Both the position numbers and the translations under genes were made by a program. Below the pieces are notes generated by a model. The model made no database searches and was not told where the DNA came from. It saw only the letters and a list, made by a program, of their open reading frames with translations. A DNA stretch of 8,025 nucleotides, taken from assembly GCA_020201015.1 (NCBI GenBank), contig JAIVHN010000138.1, positions 1-8,025 on the forward strand, read 5' to 3'. Source of the DNA: Spirochaeta sp. GTDB taxonomy: Bacteria; Spirochaetota; Spirochaetia; DSM-27196; SLAA01. Below, one piece after another: positions 1 through 6,200 of the stretch. Each line of letters starts with the position of its first letter. The first letter of the stretch is position 1.

Positions 1-164
1 ATCTTGTCATTGACTACAAACACCCTGAGGTTCTCCGTCGTTTCGTGACTGAGAAAGGCAAGATTCTGCCGCGCCGAATCACCGGAACCTCGGCAAAAAA
101 CCAACGTCGCCTTGTACGTGAAATCAAGCGGGCAAGAGCCATTGCGCTGTTGCCGATCGGTTAA
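1..164 (+). CDS. rpsR: Small ribosomal subunit protein bS18, C-terminal part (5' end outside window)
   Basis: The frame is open from the left edge (first full codon at position 3) to a TAA at 162-164 and encodes the last 53 residues of S18. Visible family features are the IDYKHPEVLRRFVTEKGKI stretch, the basic PRRITGTSAKNQRRL core and the KRARAIALLP tail, which is the usual C-terminus of bS18. S18 binds 16S rRNA in the platform of the 30S subunit beside S6. In most bacteria rpsR follows rpsF and ssb, so those genes are expected just left of the window. The next gene starts 12 nt downstream, which suggests one transcript. Identification is firm; only the N-terminus is missing. Confidence 0.96.
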   Translation, partial: LVIDYKHPEVLRRFVTEKGKILPRRITGTSAKNQRRLVREIKRARAIALLPIG

Positions 165-170
165 CCGATC
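155..170. repeat. 16-bp perfect palindrome over the rpsR stop codon
   Basis: GATCGGTTAACCGATC is perfectly self-complementary. In mRNA it can fold as a 6-bp stem with a UUAA loop that contains the rpsR stop codon and ends 6 nt before the ATG of the next gene. No T-run follows, so it is not an intrinsic terminator. It might hinder or couple translation of the downstream membrane protein, or may be incidental; the sequence alone cannot decide. Confidence 0.6.
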
Positions 171-176
171 AGGTTT

Positions 177-1148
177 ATGCCGTTACGCTTTATGAAACAT
201 GAGAACCACATACTGCCGGTGCTTACCGGATTGCTATCGGCGCTGTTTTACCAGCTTGGGTTTGTTCTGTTTCTGTTTTTGGTACCACTCCAGGTGCTAT
301 TTGAGCGAAACGGCCAGCAAGCCTTTATACGGGCAGGTATCGTAGCCTGGGCATCGGTAACCGTGGTTCGGATGGTTGAGCTACGCCGAATAACTGAAGC
401 GACAGGTGTGGGAGCGATAGCAGGTGTAGATATAGCCGTACCGGCTGTTTTTATCCTTGGGCTGTGGGTAATGAATAGTCGTCATCCATACATGCCTACA
501 GCGGTATATAGATTGCTTCTTGCTGGTCTTTTAAGTGTGGTGATCTTTGTACCAGGTGCGCTCCTCTTGCTGTCACACGAGGGTGCCCGTACGCTCATGA
601 GTGAGCAGTTTCGCTTGATGTATGAGAGCATTGTAAATGCAGGGGGTGGCGTAGCCGTTATCACCTTCGAAGAGTTCATGACTATGTCGACGAACTTTTT
701 AGCGTCAAGTTTTGCTTTCATGTATATTGTGGTCCTGAGCTCAAACTGGGTGTTGGGCAAAGTAGTTGGAAGCAGTGGCGAACGGGTTCTGGTTATTCAG
801 GCGTTGGAAAGCTTCCAGGTTCCCTTGCAATTGACCTGGCCAGCGCTTTTATCATGGGCAGGCATGCTGTTTTCAATATTGCTCCCGCTTGGAGCGGTGC
901 GCTATATAGTTTGGAATGCCGGATTGACGGCACTTCTCCTGTACGGTGTACAGGGAATTGGCATAATTCGGCATGAGTTTGAAAGAAGGAATCTAATTCG
1001 TGGCCTACGTACACTAATTGTGGGCGGCATGGTGTTGAGCTTGATGATCCCAGGGCTCAATATCCTTGTTCTAATAGGGGTACCTTTGTTGGGTATCTCG
1101 GAACTATGGATCAACTATCATAGGTTTGAAGGAGTGGAACAACCATGA
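177..1148 (+). CDS. Polytopic membrane protein, DUF2232 (YybS-like) family, between rpsR and rplI
   Basis: This 323-residue, strongly hydrophobic protein has about seven or eight membrane segments, roughly at residues 12-42, 50-66, 80-98, 110-133, 175-195, 222-262 (probably two) and 276-307. Its size, topology and position between rpsR and rplI fit the DUF2232/YybS family, whose members occupy this slot in several phyla. Its biochemical role is not known to me. The start is uncertain: ATG 177 has only an AGG 3 nt upstream, and a second ATG at 192 (residue 6) has no Shine-Dalgarno either, so translation may depend on coupling to rpsR. Its TGA (1146-1148) overlaps the ATG of the next gene in ATGA, implying translational coupling to the L9 part. 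Family assignment rests on context plus topology, not on a diagnostic motif. Confidence 0.75.
   Translation: MPLRFMKHENHILPVLTGLLSALFYQLGFVLFLFLVPLQVLFERNGQQAFIRAGIVAWASVTVVRMVELRRITEATGVGAIAGVDIAVPAVFILGLWVMNSRHPYMPTAVYRLLLAGLLSVVIFVPGALLLLSHEGARTLMSEQFRLMYESIVNAGGGVAVITFEEFMTMSTNFLASSFAFMYIVVLSSNWVLGKVVGSSGERVLVIQALESFQVPLQLTWPALLSWAGMLFSILLPLGAVRYIVWNAGLTALLLYGVQGIGIIRHEFERRNLIRGLRTLIVGGMVLSLMIPGLNILVLIGVPLLGISELWINYHRFEGVEQP
1129..1134 (+). promoter_or_regulatory. Ribosome binding site of the rplI-dnaB fusion
   Basis: AAGGAG lies 10 nt before the ATG at 1145, inside the end of the upstream gene. It supports 1145 as the genuine L9 start. No comparably placed site precedes the DnaB part. 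Confidence 0.7.
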
Positions 1149-3004
1149 AGGTCATTCTACAGCAAGATGTGAATAATCTCGGAGAAGAGGGTGATGTAGT
1201 TGCCGTAGCAGCTGGTTACGGGCGCAATTATCTGCTGCCTCGTAAGTTGGCTGTAATGCATAGCACATCCAACTTAGCTCTGCTTGCAGCCCGTCGAACG
1301 GGAATCGAGAAGCGAAAAGAGCAGAAGCGGCAGGACGCCTTGAGTCTAAAGCAACGCCTCGAAAACGAAGAGTTGGTTATCAACATGAATGCCGGTGCTA
1401 ACGGTAAGCTTTTTGGTTCGGTTACTTCAGCTACAATTGTGGAGGCGCTTGAAAAGATCGGCCTTTCTATTGAGAAAAAGCGCATTGAGGTCCCGGAGAA
1501 CACAATCAAGACTACCGGGAATTTCACAGTACGCATTCGACTCTACGGAAATGAAGATGCCGACTTAACCGTTTCGGTACGCTCTGAGAGCAAGGCGGGC
1601 GAAGTTACCGGTGAAGCTAAGAAAGCGCCCTCACCAACGGGCAACGAGTCTGAATCTATCGCTGCGCCCGTTGCACCCGCTGCGCCCGTTGCACCCGCTG
1701 CGCCCGTTTCAGAAGAGGTAGCGCCAAACCCCGCGGTGCTCTTGGACCCTGACTGTCTCTCTCGTCTTCAACAAAGCCTAAGGCCGGAAGATTTCTACAG
1801 AGCTGCGCACCAGCGCGTATTTCAAGCCATTCACCTCCTCTCCGAAAAGGGAGAAGAGATTGACCTCATTACCCTTACTCACGCCCTTAAAGCGGCTGGG
1901 GATTTGGATCGGGTCGGTGGTGCCGGGTTTGTGTCTTCCCTTACGACGGCTGTACCCAGTTCCGCTAACGTAGAATACTACGCTAAGATCGTTCGGGAAC
2001 TGAGTATCCGGCGGAGGCTACTTCGGATATCGCAGGAAATCATTCAAGAAGTTAATGATCCCGGGCAAGAGTCGCGCGCGGTTATTGAGTCCGCTGAAAA
2101 GCGTATCTTTGAGTTGACTGCCGAGAATTTAAGTCAGGGGTATCGAAAAGCTGGCGACATCATAAGTAGAACTGTTGAGTCTATTGAGCAGCTCTATCGG
2201 AACAAAGATAGTTACACAGGGGTACCATCCGGACTCGCGGCGCTCGACAGTATGCTATCCGGCTTTCAAGACTCAGAGTTCATTGTCATCGGCGCCCGCC
2301 CTTCTGTGGGAAAGACTGCATTTGCGTTGACGGTAGCTGCAAATGCCGCGATACGTTCCAAGATTCCGGTTGGATTTTTCACACTCGAGATGGCAGACCA
2401 TCATCTTATGCAACGGTTGATAGCTAGCGAAGCGCGTATCTCCTCACAGACTATACGTACCGGCATGCTTCGCGCATCCGACTTCAAGAGTCTCACCGAC
2501 GCTGCAGGGCTCATCTACGATGCGCCTCTCTGGATCAATGACACACCTAACATCTCGCTGCTAGACCTCAGGGCTCAAGCCAGGCGAATGCGCAGTCAGG
2601 AAGATGTAAAGATTATCTTTGTCGACTATCTTACCCTCGTTACTCCTGAGGACACGCGCATTCCTCGTCACGAACAAATAGCGGCAATTTCCCGATCTTT
2701 GAAAGCCTTGGCGCGAGAACTACAGATTCCTATTGTTGCGCTTTCGCAGGTAAGTCGGGATTCGGAGGGTAAACGCCCTACCTTGGCCAGCATTCGAGAG
2801 TCTGGTTCTATCGAGCAAGATGCCGATGTTGTGTTATTCTTACACCGGGAACGTGGTATTGAACACGAAAATACCGATGACATGAACTTGGTTGAGACAG
2901 AGCTGATTATTGCAAAACAACGGAATGGACCGGTTGGCACCGTGAAGATTGCCTTTGTTCCACGCTACACGCGCTTCGAGGCTTACGCAGAGCGTTCAAT
3001 GTAG
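1145..3004 (+). CDS. rplI-dnaB: Fusion of ribosomal protein bL9 and replicative DNA helicase DnaB
   Basis: One uninterrupted frame encodes 619 residues. Residues 1-148 are bL9: the start MKVILQQDVNNLGEEGDVV, the GYGRNYLLPRKLA signature at 24-36, the long central helix (about 42-76) and GKLFGSVT at 87-94 of the C-terminal lobe. Residues 149-197 are a low-complexity Ala/Pro/Glu linker. Residues 198-310 match the DnaB N-terminal domain from VLLDPD and LRPEDFYRAAHQRVFQAI onward, followed by a linker-helix region (about 311-355). Residues 356-619 are the RecA-like motor: Walker A GARPSVGKT (383-391), catalytic Glu in FTLEM (E415), Walker B IIFVDYL (D494), RESGSIEQDADVVLF (551-565) and KQRNGP (591-596) with the arginine finger. 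L9 binds 23S rRNA near the L1 stalk; DnaB is the hexameric fork helicase. The usual DnaB opening (PxxxEAEQxVLG, about 20 residues) is absent, so the junction is not simple read-through. Normally these are adjacent separate genes. ATPase motifs look functional. The stop is TAG at 3002-3004. Confidence 0.93.
   Translation: MKVILQQDVNNLGEEGDVVAVAAGYGRNYLLPRKLAVMHSTSNLALLAARRTGIEKRKEQKRQDALSLKQRLENEELVINMNAGANGKLFGSVTSATIVEALEKIGLSIEKKRIEVPENTIKTTGNFTVRIRLYGNEDADLTVSVRSESKAGEVTGEAKKAPSPTGNESESIAAPVAPAAPVAPAAPVSEEVAPNPAVLLDPDCLSRLQQSLRPEDFYRAAHQRVFQAIHLLSEKGEEIDLITLTHALKAAGDLDRVGGAGFVSSLTTAVPSSANVEYYAKIVRELSIRRRLLRISQEIIQEVNDPGQESRAVIESAEKRIFELTAENLSQGYRKAGDIISRTVESIEQLYRNKDSYTGVPSGLAALDSMLSGFQDSEFIVIGARPSVGKTAFALTVAANAAIRSKIPVGFFTLEMADHHLMQRLIASEARISSQTIRTGMLRASDFKSLTDAAGLIYDAPLWINDTPNISLLDLRAQARRMRSQEDVKIIFVDYLTLVTPEDTRIPRHEQIAAISRSLKALARELQIPIVALSQVSRDSEGKRPTLASIRESGSIEQDADVVLFLHRERGIEHENTDDMNLVETELIIAKQRNGPVGTVKIAFVPRYTRFEAYAERSM
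1661..1708 (+). repeat. Tandem 18-nt repeat, 2.67 copies, in the L9-DnaB linker
   Basis: The unit GCTGCGCCCGTTGCACCC occurs at 1661-1678 and 1679-1696, followed by its first 12 nt at 1697-1708, with no mismatch. It encodes APVAPAAPVAPAAPV. Because the unit is a multiple of three, copy-number change by slippage would lengthen or shorten the linker by six residues without breaking the frame. Ala/Pro repeats usually form extended, flexible or semi-rigid spacers. Confidence 0.92.
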
Positions 3005-3035
3005 CGGCTGAGAACTCAAATACTCAAGTAGTTAA

Positions 3036-3045
3036 AGCGCGCGCT
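3036..3045. repeat. Short GC palindrome before the comFB ribosome binding site
   Basis: AGCGCGCGCT is a perfect 10-bp palindrome in the 56-nt gap after the rplI-dnaB stop, ending 2 nt before the GGAGGG of the next gene. It is too short and lacks the T-run needed for a terminator. No convincing promoter is visible in the gap, so comFB may be read from the upstream operon. Confidence 0.35.
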
Positions 3046-3047
3046 AT

Positions 3048-3053
3048 GGAGGG
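3048..3053 (+). promoter_or_regulatory. Ribosome binding site that fixes the comFB start at GTG 3061
   Basis: GGAGGG lies 7 nt before GTG 3061. An in-frame ATG at 3046 overlaps this site and so is unlikely to be the start. Confidence 0.75.
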
Positions 3054-3186
3054 TAGTAGAGTGAGTCTTATCGATCAATTTCGGATGGATGATTTAGTGA
3101 ATGAATCGGAGCGATTGGTTTTAGATGAACTGGAGGCACAGCTGCAGGCTACCACTGATCCAAACCTGTGCGTATCTGCCGAGTGA

Positions 3187-3234
3187 GTACTTGATATGGC
3201 TGCATACGCGCTCAATGCGGTGCGTCCTATGTAC
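3187..3234 (+). other. Possible RNA hairpin directly after the in-frame TGA of comFB
   Basis: A stem can form from CTGCAT (3200-3205) and ATGCGG (3215-3220, one G-U pair) around a 9-nt loop. It can be extended by GG/CC (3198-3199 with 3226-3227), ATA/TAT (3194-3196 with 3228-3230) and GTAC/GTAC (3187-3190 with 3231-3234), with bulges. The loop starts 19 nt after the TGA, within the spacing typical of bacterial SECIS elements. However, the loop begins AC and lacks the G usually found in its first two positions. It may be chance structure. Confidence 0.3.
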
Positions 3235-3296
3235 AGGGTAAATCTAATGGGACGAATTTATGCCGGTGCCATCTCGGATGAGCGGCGGGCCGAGAT

Positions 3297-3317
3297 AAAA
3301 AACGCCGTCGCTGGCGC
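3297..3317 (-). terminator. Weak intrinsic terminator for the leftward envelope operon
   Basis: Read on the minus strand, GCGCC (3317-3313), a 6-nt loop and GGCGT (3306-3302) form a 5-bp stem with one G-U pair. Six consecutive T residues (3302-3297) run from the last base of that stem. It begins 33 nt past the TAG of the beta-propeller gene and lies inside the comFB coding strand. The stem is short, so efficiency is doubtful. A second hairpin just before it on this strand (3337-3316, with GCAA/TTGC and CGAA/TTCG arms) may assist. Confidence 0.42.
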
Positions 3318-3350
3318 AATCGAAAAAATTCGCTTGCATCCCCCTCAAGA

Positions 3351-5426
3351 CTAGCGTCGGCGTTCATCTACCGGTTGATCGTGTGGTAGGGAATCGTGGT
3401 CAACGACGGGTAAGGGGAGTCGGAAGCGCGTCAAAGATGGCGGCGGTTGCACAGTCTGTGGATCGGGAGTAAGCGCGAGCCACTCACGGTCACGGAATAG
3501 ATACAAGGTCAGCAGCTTCTGCTTTTGGCTTGCGGAGTAGAATGAGACGGCGCCGCTGCGGTGAACGGCATAAACCAGGTCACCATTGACTCCTATCTCT
3601 TGATAGAACTCTCCCTCGGCATCTAAAGAATGTCTATTTTGATTGTTCCACACCTGGATACGTCCAGACGCGGGCAGGAACCAGACGTCGTCGCTAGCGG
3701 GAACAGAGGCAAGTTGAGCAGTCCAGTCGGCACCTGGGCTGCGGTAGAGGTTCTCGTGTTGCGCGAATCCGGAACCGCTCCATCTATCTAAGCGGGTGTA
3801 AAGCTCTCCTGCTGAGCTTTGTTCTAGTCCGAGGGCGTAGAGCGAGCCCGTGTCATTGGAGAAGACGATATCTGTCGTGATAAACGCGGGGATCGATAGA
3901 GGTATTGTTTCCCCGGTGTCTGGATTTATATGGAGTAACGTTCGTCCAGAGCCAGCTGCAGAGTTTGTCCCGATTGAGAGTCCGTGTACCGGATGATACG
4001 CATAGGCGGAAATCTCGGGTGTACTATGGGTATACTCAATCTGGTCGGTACGAGGATTCCAAAGGAGAACCTGGTCAGCTGCTGTTTCAACAAGAATACG
4101 ATTGTGCGTGACTTCAACGCCGAGAATATTGCTATCAAACTCATGGTTAAAGGGAGTGAGCTCGGTAGCGTGGCCGGTGGGTAGCTGATAGAGGAACGGT
4201 TGGAGGAGGTCAGTTCTCCGAAACCACAGCTTGTCGAGTAGAGCTCCGTGAATTGAGTAGCTTCCCTCTGTCGGTAGCCGGAGTGAGCTCTCCGAGAGAG
4301 TCCGTAACGATACCCCTAACTTTGATGCAGAGGCAGAACTCAGATCGGAGAACTGAAGAAACGTGTCATCGGACTGCAGATACAGAAAACCTGCGGAATA
4401 GGCAAGTCCATGAACTGCGAGCCTCCGATCTGCGGACAGTATGCGCGGATACCGGCTCCGAGCAAAGTAATAACTGAGCGTTCCATCCTCAGAAGCGATG
4501 AGGAGTTTGTCGTTGAAAAATTCGGACACCACGGGCGGACGGTTTAACTCGCGCACGAGGTTACGTCGTTCTTGCAAACGATTTTGGTGTATTTGCCACG
4601 TTCGATAGTAGAAACGGCCGTCTTGCCGATGAAGCACGCTTATGTCGGAGCTATCTTTGTTTATAGCTAGTGAGCGAATGTTGGGAATCGCTATTCGATT
4701 GAGTACGCTACCGCGAAGAATATCTACCAGTAAAATCTCAGAATCCTGTACAGCGACTGCCAGTCTGTTGTTCGGCAGGATATTCAGTCTCTCAAGGCGA
4801 GCTTCACCATGCACGGTTTGTAGTACACGTCCGTCTTGTATGTTGTAGTACGTAAAGCGTCCGTTACCGGGAGTGTAAGCCATAAGCGTAGTCTCTGATC
4901 CGGAAACTGTGAAGTCGCTGACGATACCGGTCCGTTGCACCCCGTGTTCAATTATTTCGCCAGTATCCGGCGACATCAAAACCACGCTGTCTCGGCTCTC
5001 AAATGTAGAGACCAAAAAGCTTCCCTTAGGTGAATAAGCAATGCTCAGCGGTTTTGCCTGCAGCTCGGTGCGAAATACGGAACTGCCGGTCTCCCAGTTC
5101 CATACCGAGAGAAGGGGGCGTGATGTGCCTGAGTTCTCAATAACTGCCGCGTGAGGAAGTTCGGGATGAAGAGCTAAGTGGGTCAATGCATATGGGGAAA
5201 TGCTGTGCGCACGTACTAGTCTTGGAACATCCGTAGTCCATACCCGGATCGTGCCGTCCTCGCCTGCAGTTACAAGGCGGGCAAGGCCTGCAGAGTACTC
5301 GATTTCGTGAATCTCTCCCCAGTGACCAACGGCCGGATACAGTCGATAGCGCTCGTCCGATGCGTCGGCATTCTGTCCAATGATCAGCAAAATGATGAAA
5401 GTAACAAGAAGCATGAAGCGTTTCAC
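3351..5426 (-). CDS. Secreted WD40/quinoprotein-type beta-propeller protein of unknown function
   Basis: This 691-residue protein starts at GTG 5426, supported by AAGGAT on the minus strand (5439-5434) 7 nt upstream; an in-frame ATG lies at residue 5. Residues 1-22 form a signal peptide (basic MKR, hydrophobic LLVTFIILLII, likely cleavage after NADA). There is no lipobox Cys, so it should be periplasmic or exported. The mature part is built of repeating beta-rich units. The clearest is GHWGEIHEIEYSAGLARLVT followed by AGEDGTIRVW (residues 34-63), a canonical WD40 blade. Other blade-like pieces include SEDGTLSYYF, LLWNPRTDQI and GRIQVWNN. The length would suit two propellers. Near the C-terminus, REWLALTPD resembles a motif ending many bacterial WD40 proteins, but it is followed by a Pro-rich tail ending DERRR. 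No enzymatic motif is seen. It lies 60 nt after rseP on the same strand, so co-expression is likely, which hints at an envelope scaffold or sensing role. Confidence 0.88.
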   Translation of the reverse strand: MKRFMLLVTFIILLIIGQNADASDERYRLYPAVGHWGEIHEIEYSAGLARLVTAGEDGTIRVWTTDVPRLVRAHSISPYALTHLALHPELPHAAVIENSGTSRPLLSVWNWETGSSVFRTELQAKPLSIAYSPKGSFLVSTFESRDSVVLMSPDTGEIIEHGVQRTGIVSDFTVSGSETTLMAYTPGNGRFTYYNIQDGRVLQTVHGEARLERLNILPNNRLAVAVQDSEILLVDILRGSVLNRIAIPNIRSLAINKDSSDISVLHRQDGRFYYRTWQIHQNRLQERRNLVRELNRPPVVSEFFNDKLLIASEDGTLSYYFARSRYPRILSADRRLAVHGLAYSAGFLYLQSDDTFLQFSDLSSASASKLGVSLRTLSESSLRLPTEGSYSIHGALLDKLWFRRTDLLQPFLYQLPTGHATELTPFNHEFDSNILGVEVTHNRILVETAADQVLLWNPRTDQIEYTHSTPEISAYAYHPVHGLSIGTNSAAGSGRTLLHINPDTGETIPLSIPAFITTDIVFSNDTGSLYALGLEQSSAGELYTRLDRWSGSGFAQHENLYRSPGADWTAQLASVPASDDVWFLPASGRIQVWNNQNRHSLDAEGEFYQEIGVNGDLVYAVHRSGAVSFYSASQKQKLLTLYLFRDREWLALTPDPQTVQPPPSLTRFRLPLPVVDHDSLPHDQPVDERRR

Positions 5427-5433
5427 CGGGGTT

Positions 5434-5439
5434 ATCCTT
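5434..5439 (-). promoter_or_regulatory. Ribosome binding site of the beta-propeller gene
   Basis: AAGGAT on the minus strand stands 7 nt before GTG 5426 and favours that codon over the ATG four codons further in. The rest of the 60-nt gap to rseP shows no clear promoter or terminator. Confidence 0.65.
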
Positions 5440-5486
5440 TTGCCGTAGAAGGGTATTCTGCAAATCAGTAGTAATTCCGATCCTTT

Positions 5487-6200
5487 TTAGCGACCGGATA
5501 GAAAGAGTATATCGCTAAACAGGGCAAATCCAATCAAGGAAAGAATCAGAACTGTACCGACCATTTGGTATCTGTAGACTAGCTTGGGACTCAGTTCCTT
5601 GCGTACAATCAATTCGAAGAGGAATAACAAGATTTGACCGCCGTCCAGGGCGGGTATCGGTAACAGGTTCATAATAAACAAAGCAATACTTAAGAGACTC
5701 AAGAAGTTAAATAGCGCTACAACTCCGTCTAAAAACCCAACCGCAAAGCCCTCGGTCGCAACCTCACCGACAAGATAAGTGATACGTACCGGACCGGCAA
5801 CGGCTTGTTGAAGGTCAACACCGCTGAACAGCAGAGCTAAGCTTCTTATATAAAGTTGCGTTGTCCGGAGAGTTTCCTCAAATCCACGTCCTACCGCACC
5901 TAAAGGACCAAGGTTGGGCGAGGGGAGTGACAGGCTTTGAAAGGCTACTCCAATCTCTCGATCGCCGTTGTCTCGTTCGGAGGGGGTTACGCGAAGTTCT
6001 TCGCGACCGCCGTCCTGACGCTGGACAAGTAGCTCCACCGGTCCACGGCCTTCATTTAGCACCTGGCTCAGGACTATAGAGTGTTCGACCTCTTGTCCAT
6101 TTACAGCGAGGATACGATCTCCCGGTTGCAGGCCTGCGAGATGCGCTCCTGACCCGTCACGAACTGAACCCAATTTGACCCGCACCAGTTGACGAGTCAA
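5487..6200 (-). CDS. rseP: RseP site-2 protease, C-terminal half (frameshifted from N-terminal half)
   Basis: This frame carries the rest of the RIP metalloprotease. There is a second PDZ domain (VRDGSGAHLAGLQPGDRIL and on to about residue 85, counting from TTG 6200), a periplasmic/membrane region, and the third catalytic motif NLLPIPALDGGQ (178-189), whose Asp is the third zinc ligand of site-2 proteases. A last membrane segment (about 212-233) precedes the TAA. The frame is open back to about 6242, so TTG 6200 is only the first available start codon, without a convincing ribosome binding site; independent translation is doubtful. It is +1 relative to the N-terminal half and overlaps it at 6157-6200. 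The LDG motif cannot act without the HExxH of the other half, so the pair is best read as one gene broken by an indel, or as one joined by frameshifting. Confidence 0.9.
   Translation of the reverse strand: MTRQLVRVKLGSVRDGSGAHLAGLQPGDRILAVNGQEVEHSIVLSQVLNEGRGPVELLVQRQDGGREELRVTPSERDNGDREIGVAFQSLSLPSPNLGPLGAVGRGFEETLRTTQLYIRSLALLFSGVDLQQAVAGPVRITYLVGEVATEGFAVGFLDGVVALFNFLSLLSIALFIMNLLPIPALDGGQILLFLFELIVRKELSPKLVYRYQMVGTVLILSLIGFALFSDILFLSGR

Larger units (their letters stand above)
3061..3354 (+). pseudogene. ComFB-family protein gene with an in-frame TGA at 3184-3186 (broken, or recoded)
   Basis: From GTG 3061, with a strong Shine-Dalgarno, the frame gives 41 residues to TGA 3184-3186, then continues open for 55 more codons to TAG 3352-3354. 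Together the two parts read as one small protein of about 97 residues, the usual size of the late competence development ComFB family. Recognisable parts are LVNESERLVLDELEAQL, then LCVSAE-stop-VLDMAAYALN, then RPMYRVNLMGRIYAG. Family members generally carry a CxCxxC motif followed by xxDxxALALN. Here the first Cys is present, the second is Ser and the third is the TGA codon. The family role is poorly understood; the name comes from a Bacillus competence operon. Possible explanations are a recent nonsense mutation, a base error, or selenocysteine insertion. The well-preserved downstream part argues that any inactivation is recent. Its stop overlaps the stop of the converging gene. Confidence 0.72.

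Noticed and set aside
155..170. Intrinsic terminator after rpsR
   Set aside because: The palindrome is strong but no T-run follows on either strand, and the next gene begins 6 nt later in what looks like one operon.
1145..3004. Two separate genes rplI and dnaB with an ordinary dnaB start
   Set aside because: There is no stop codon in the frame, no ATG near the junction, no properly spaced ribosome binding site, and the usual DnaB N-terminal motif is missing in all plus frames.
3184..3186. Alternative genetic code with TGA as Trp
   Set aside because: The family position is Cys, not Trp, and two neighbouring genes (177-1148 and 7692-8025) end in TGA within typical ATGA overlaps.
3196..3354. 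Separate small gene starting at ATG 3196 after the comFB TGA
   Set aside because: It continues the same family homology in the same frame and has no convincing ribosome binding site, so it is the second part of one gene.
3905..4477. Short plus-strand frames opposite the propeller gene
   Set aside because: They are low-complexity or composition-driven shadows of a long, clearly coding minus-strand gene.
5137..5463. 108-residue minus-strand frame overlapping the propeller gene start
   Set aside because: It lies over the signal peptide and first blade of the propeller gene in another frame and has no recognisable protein character.
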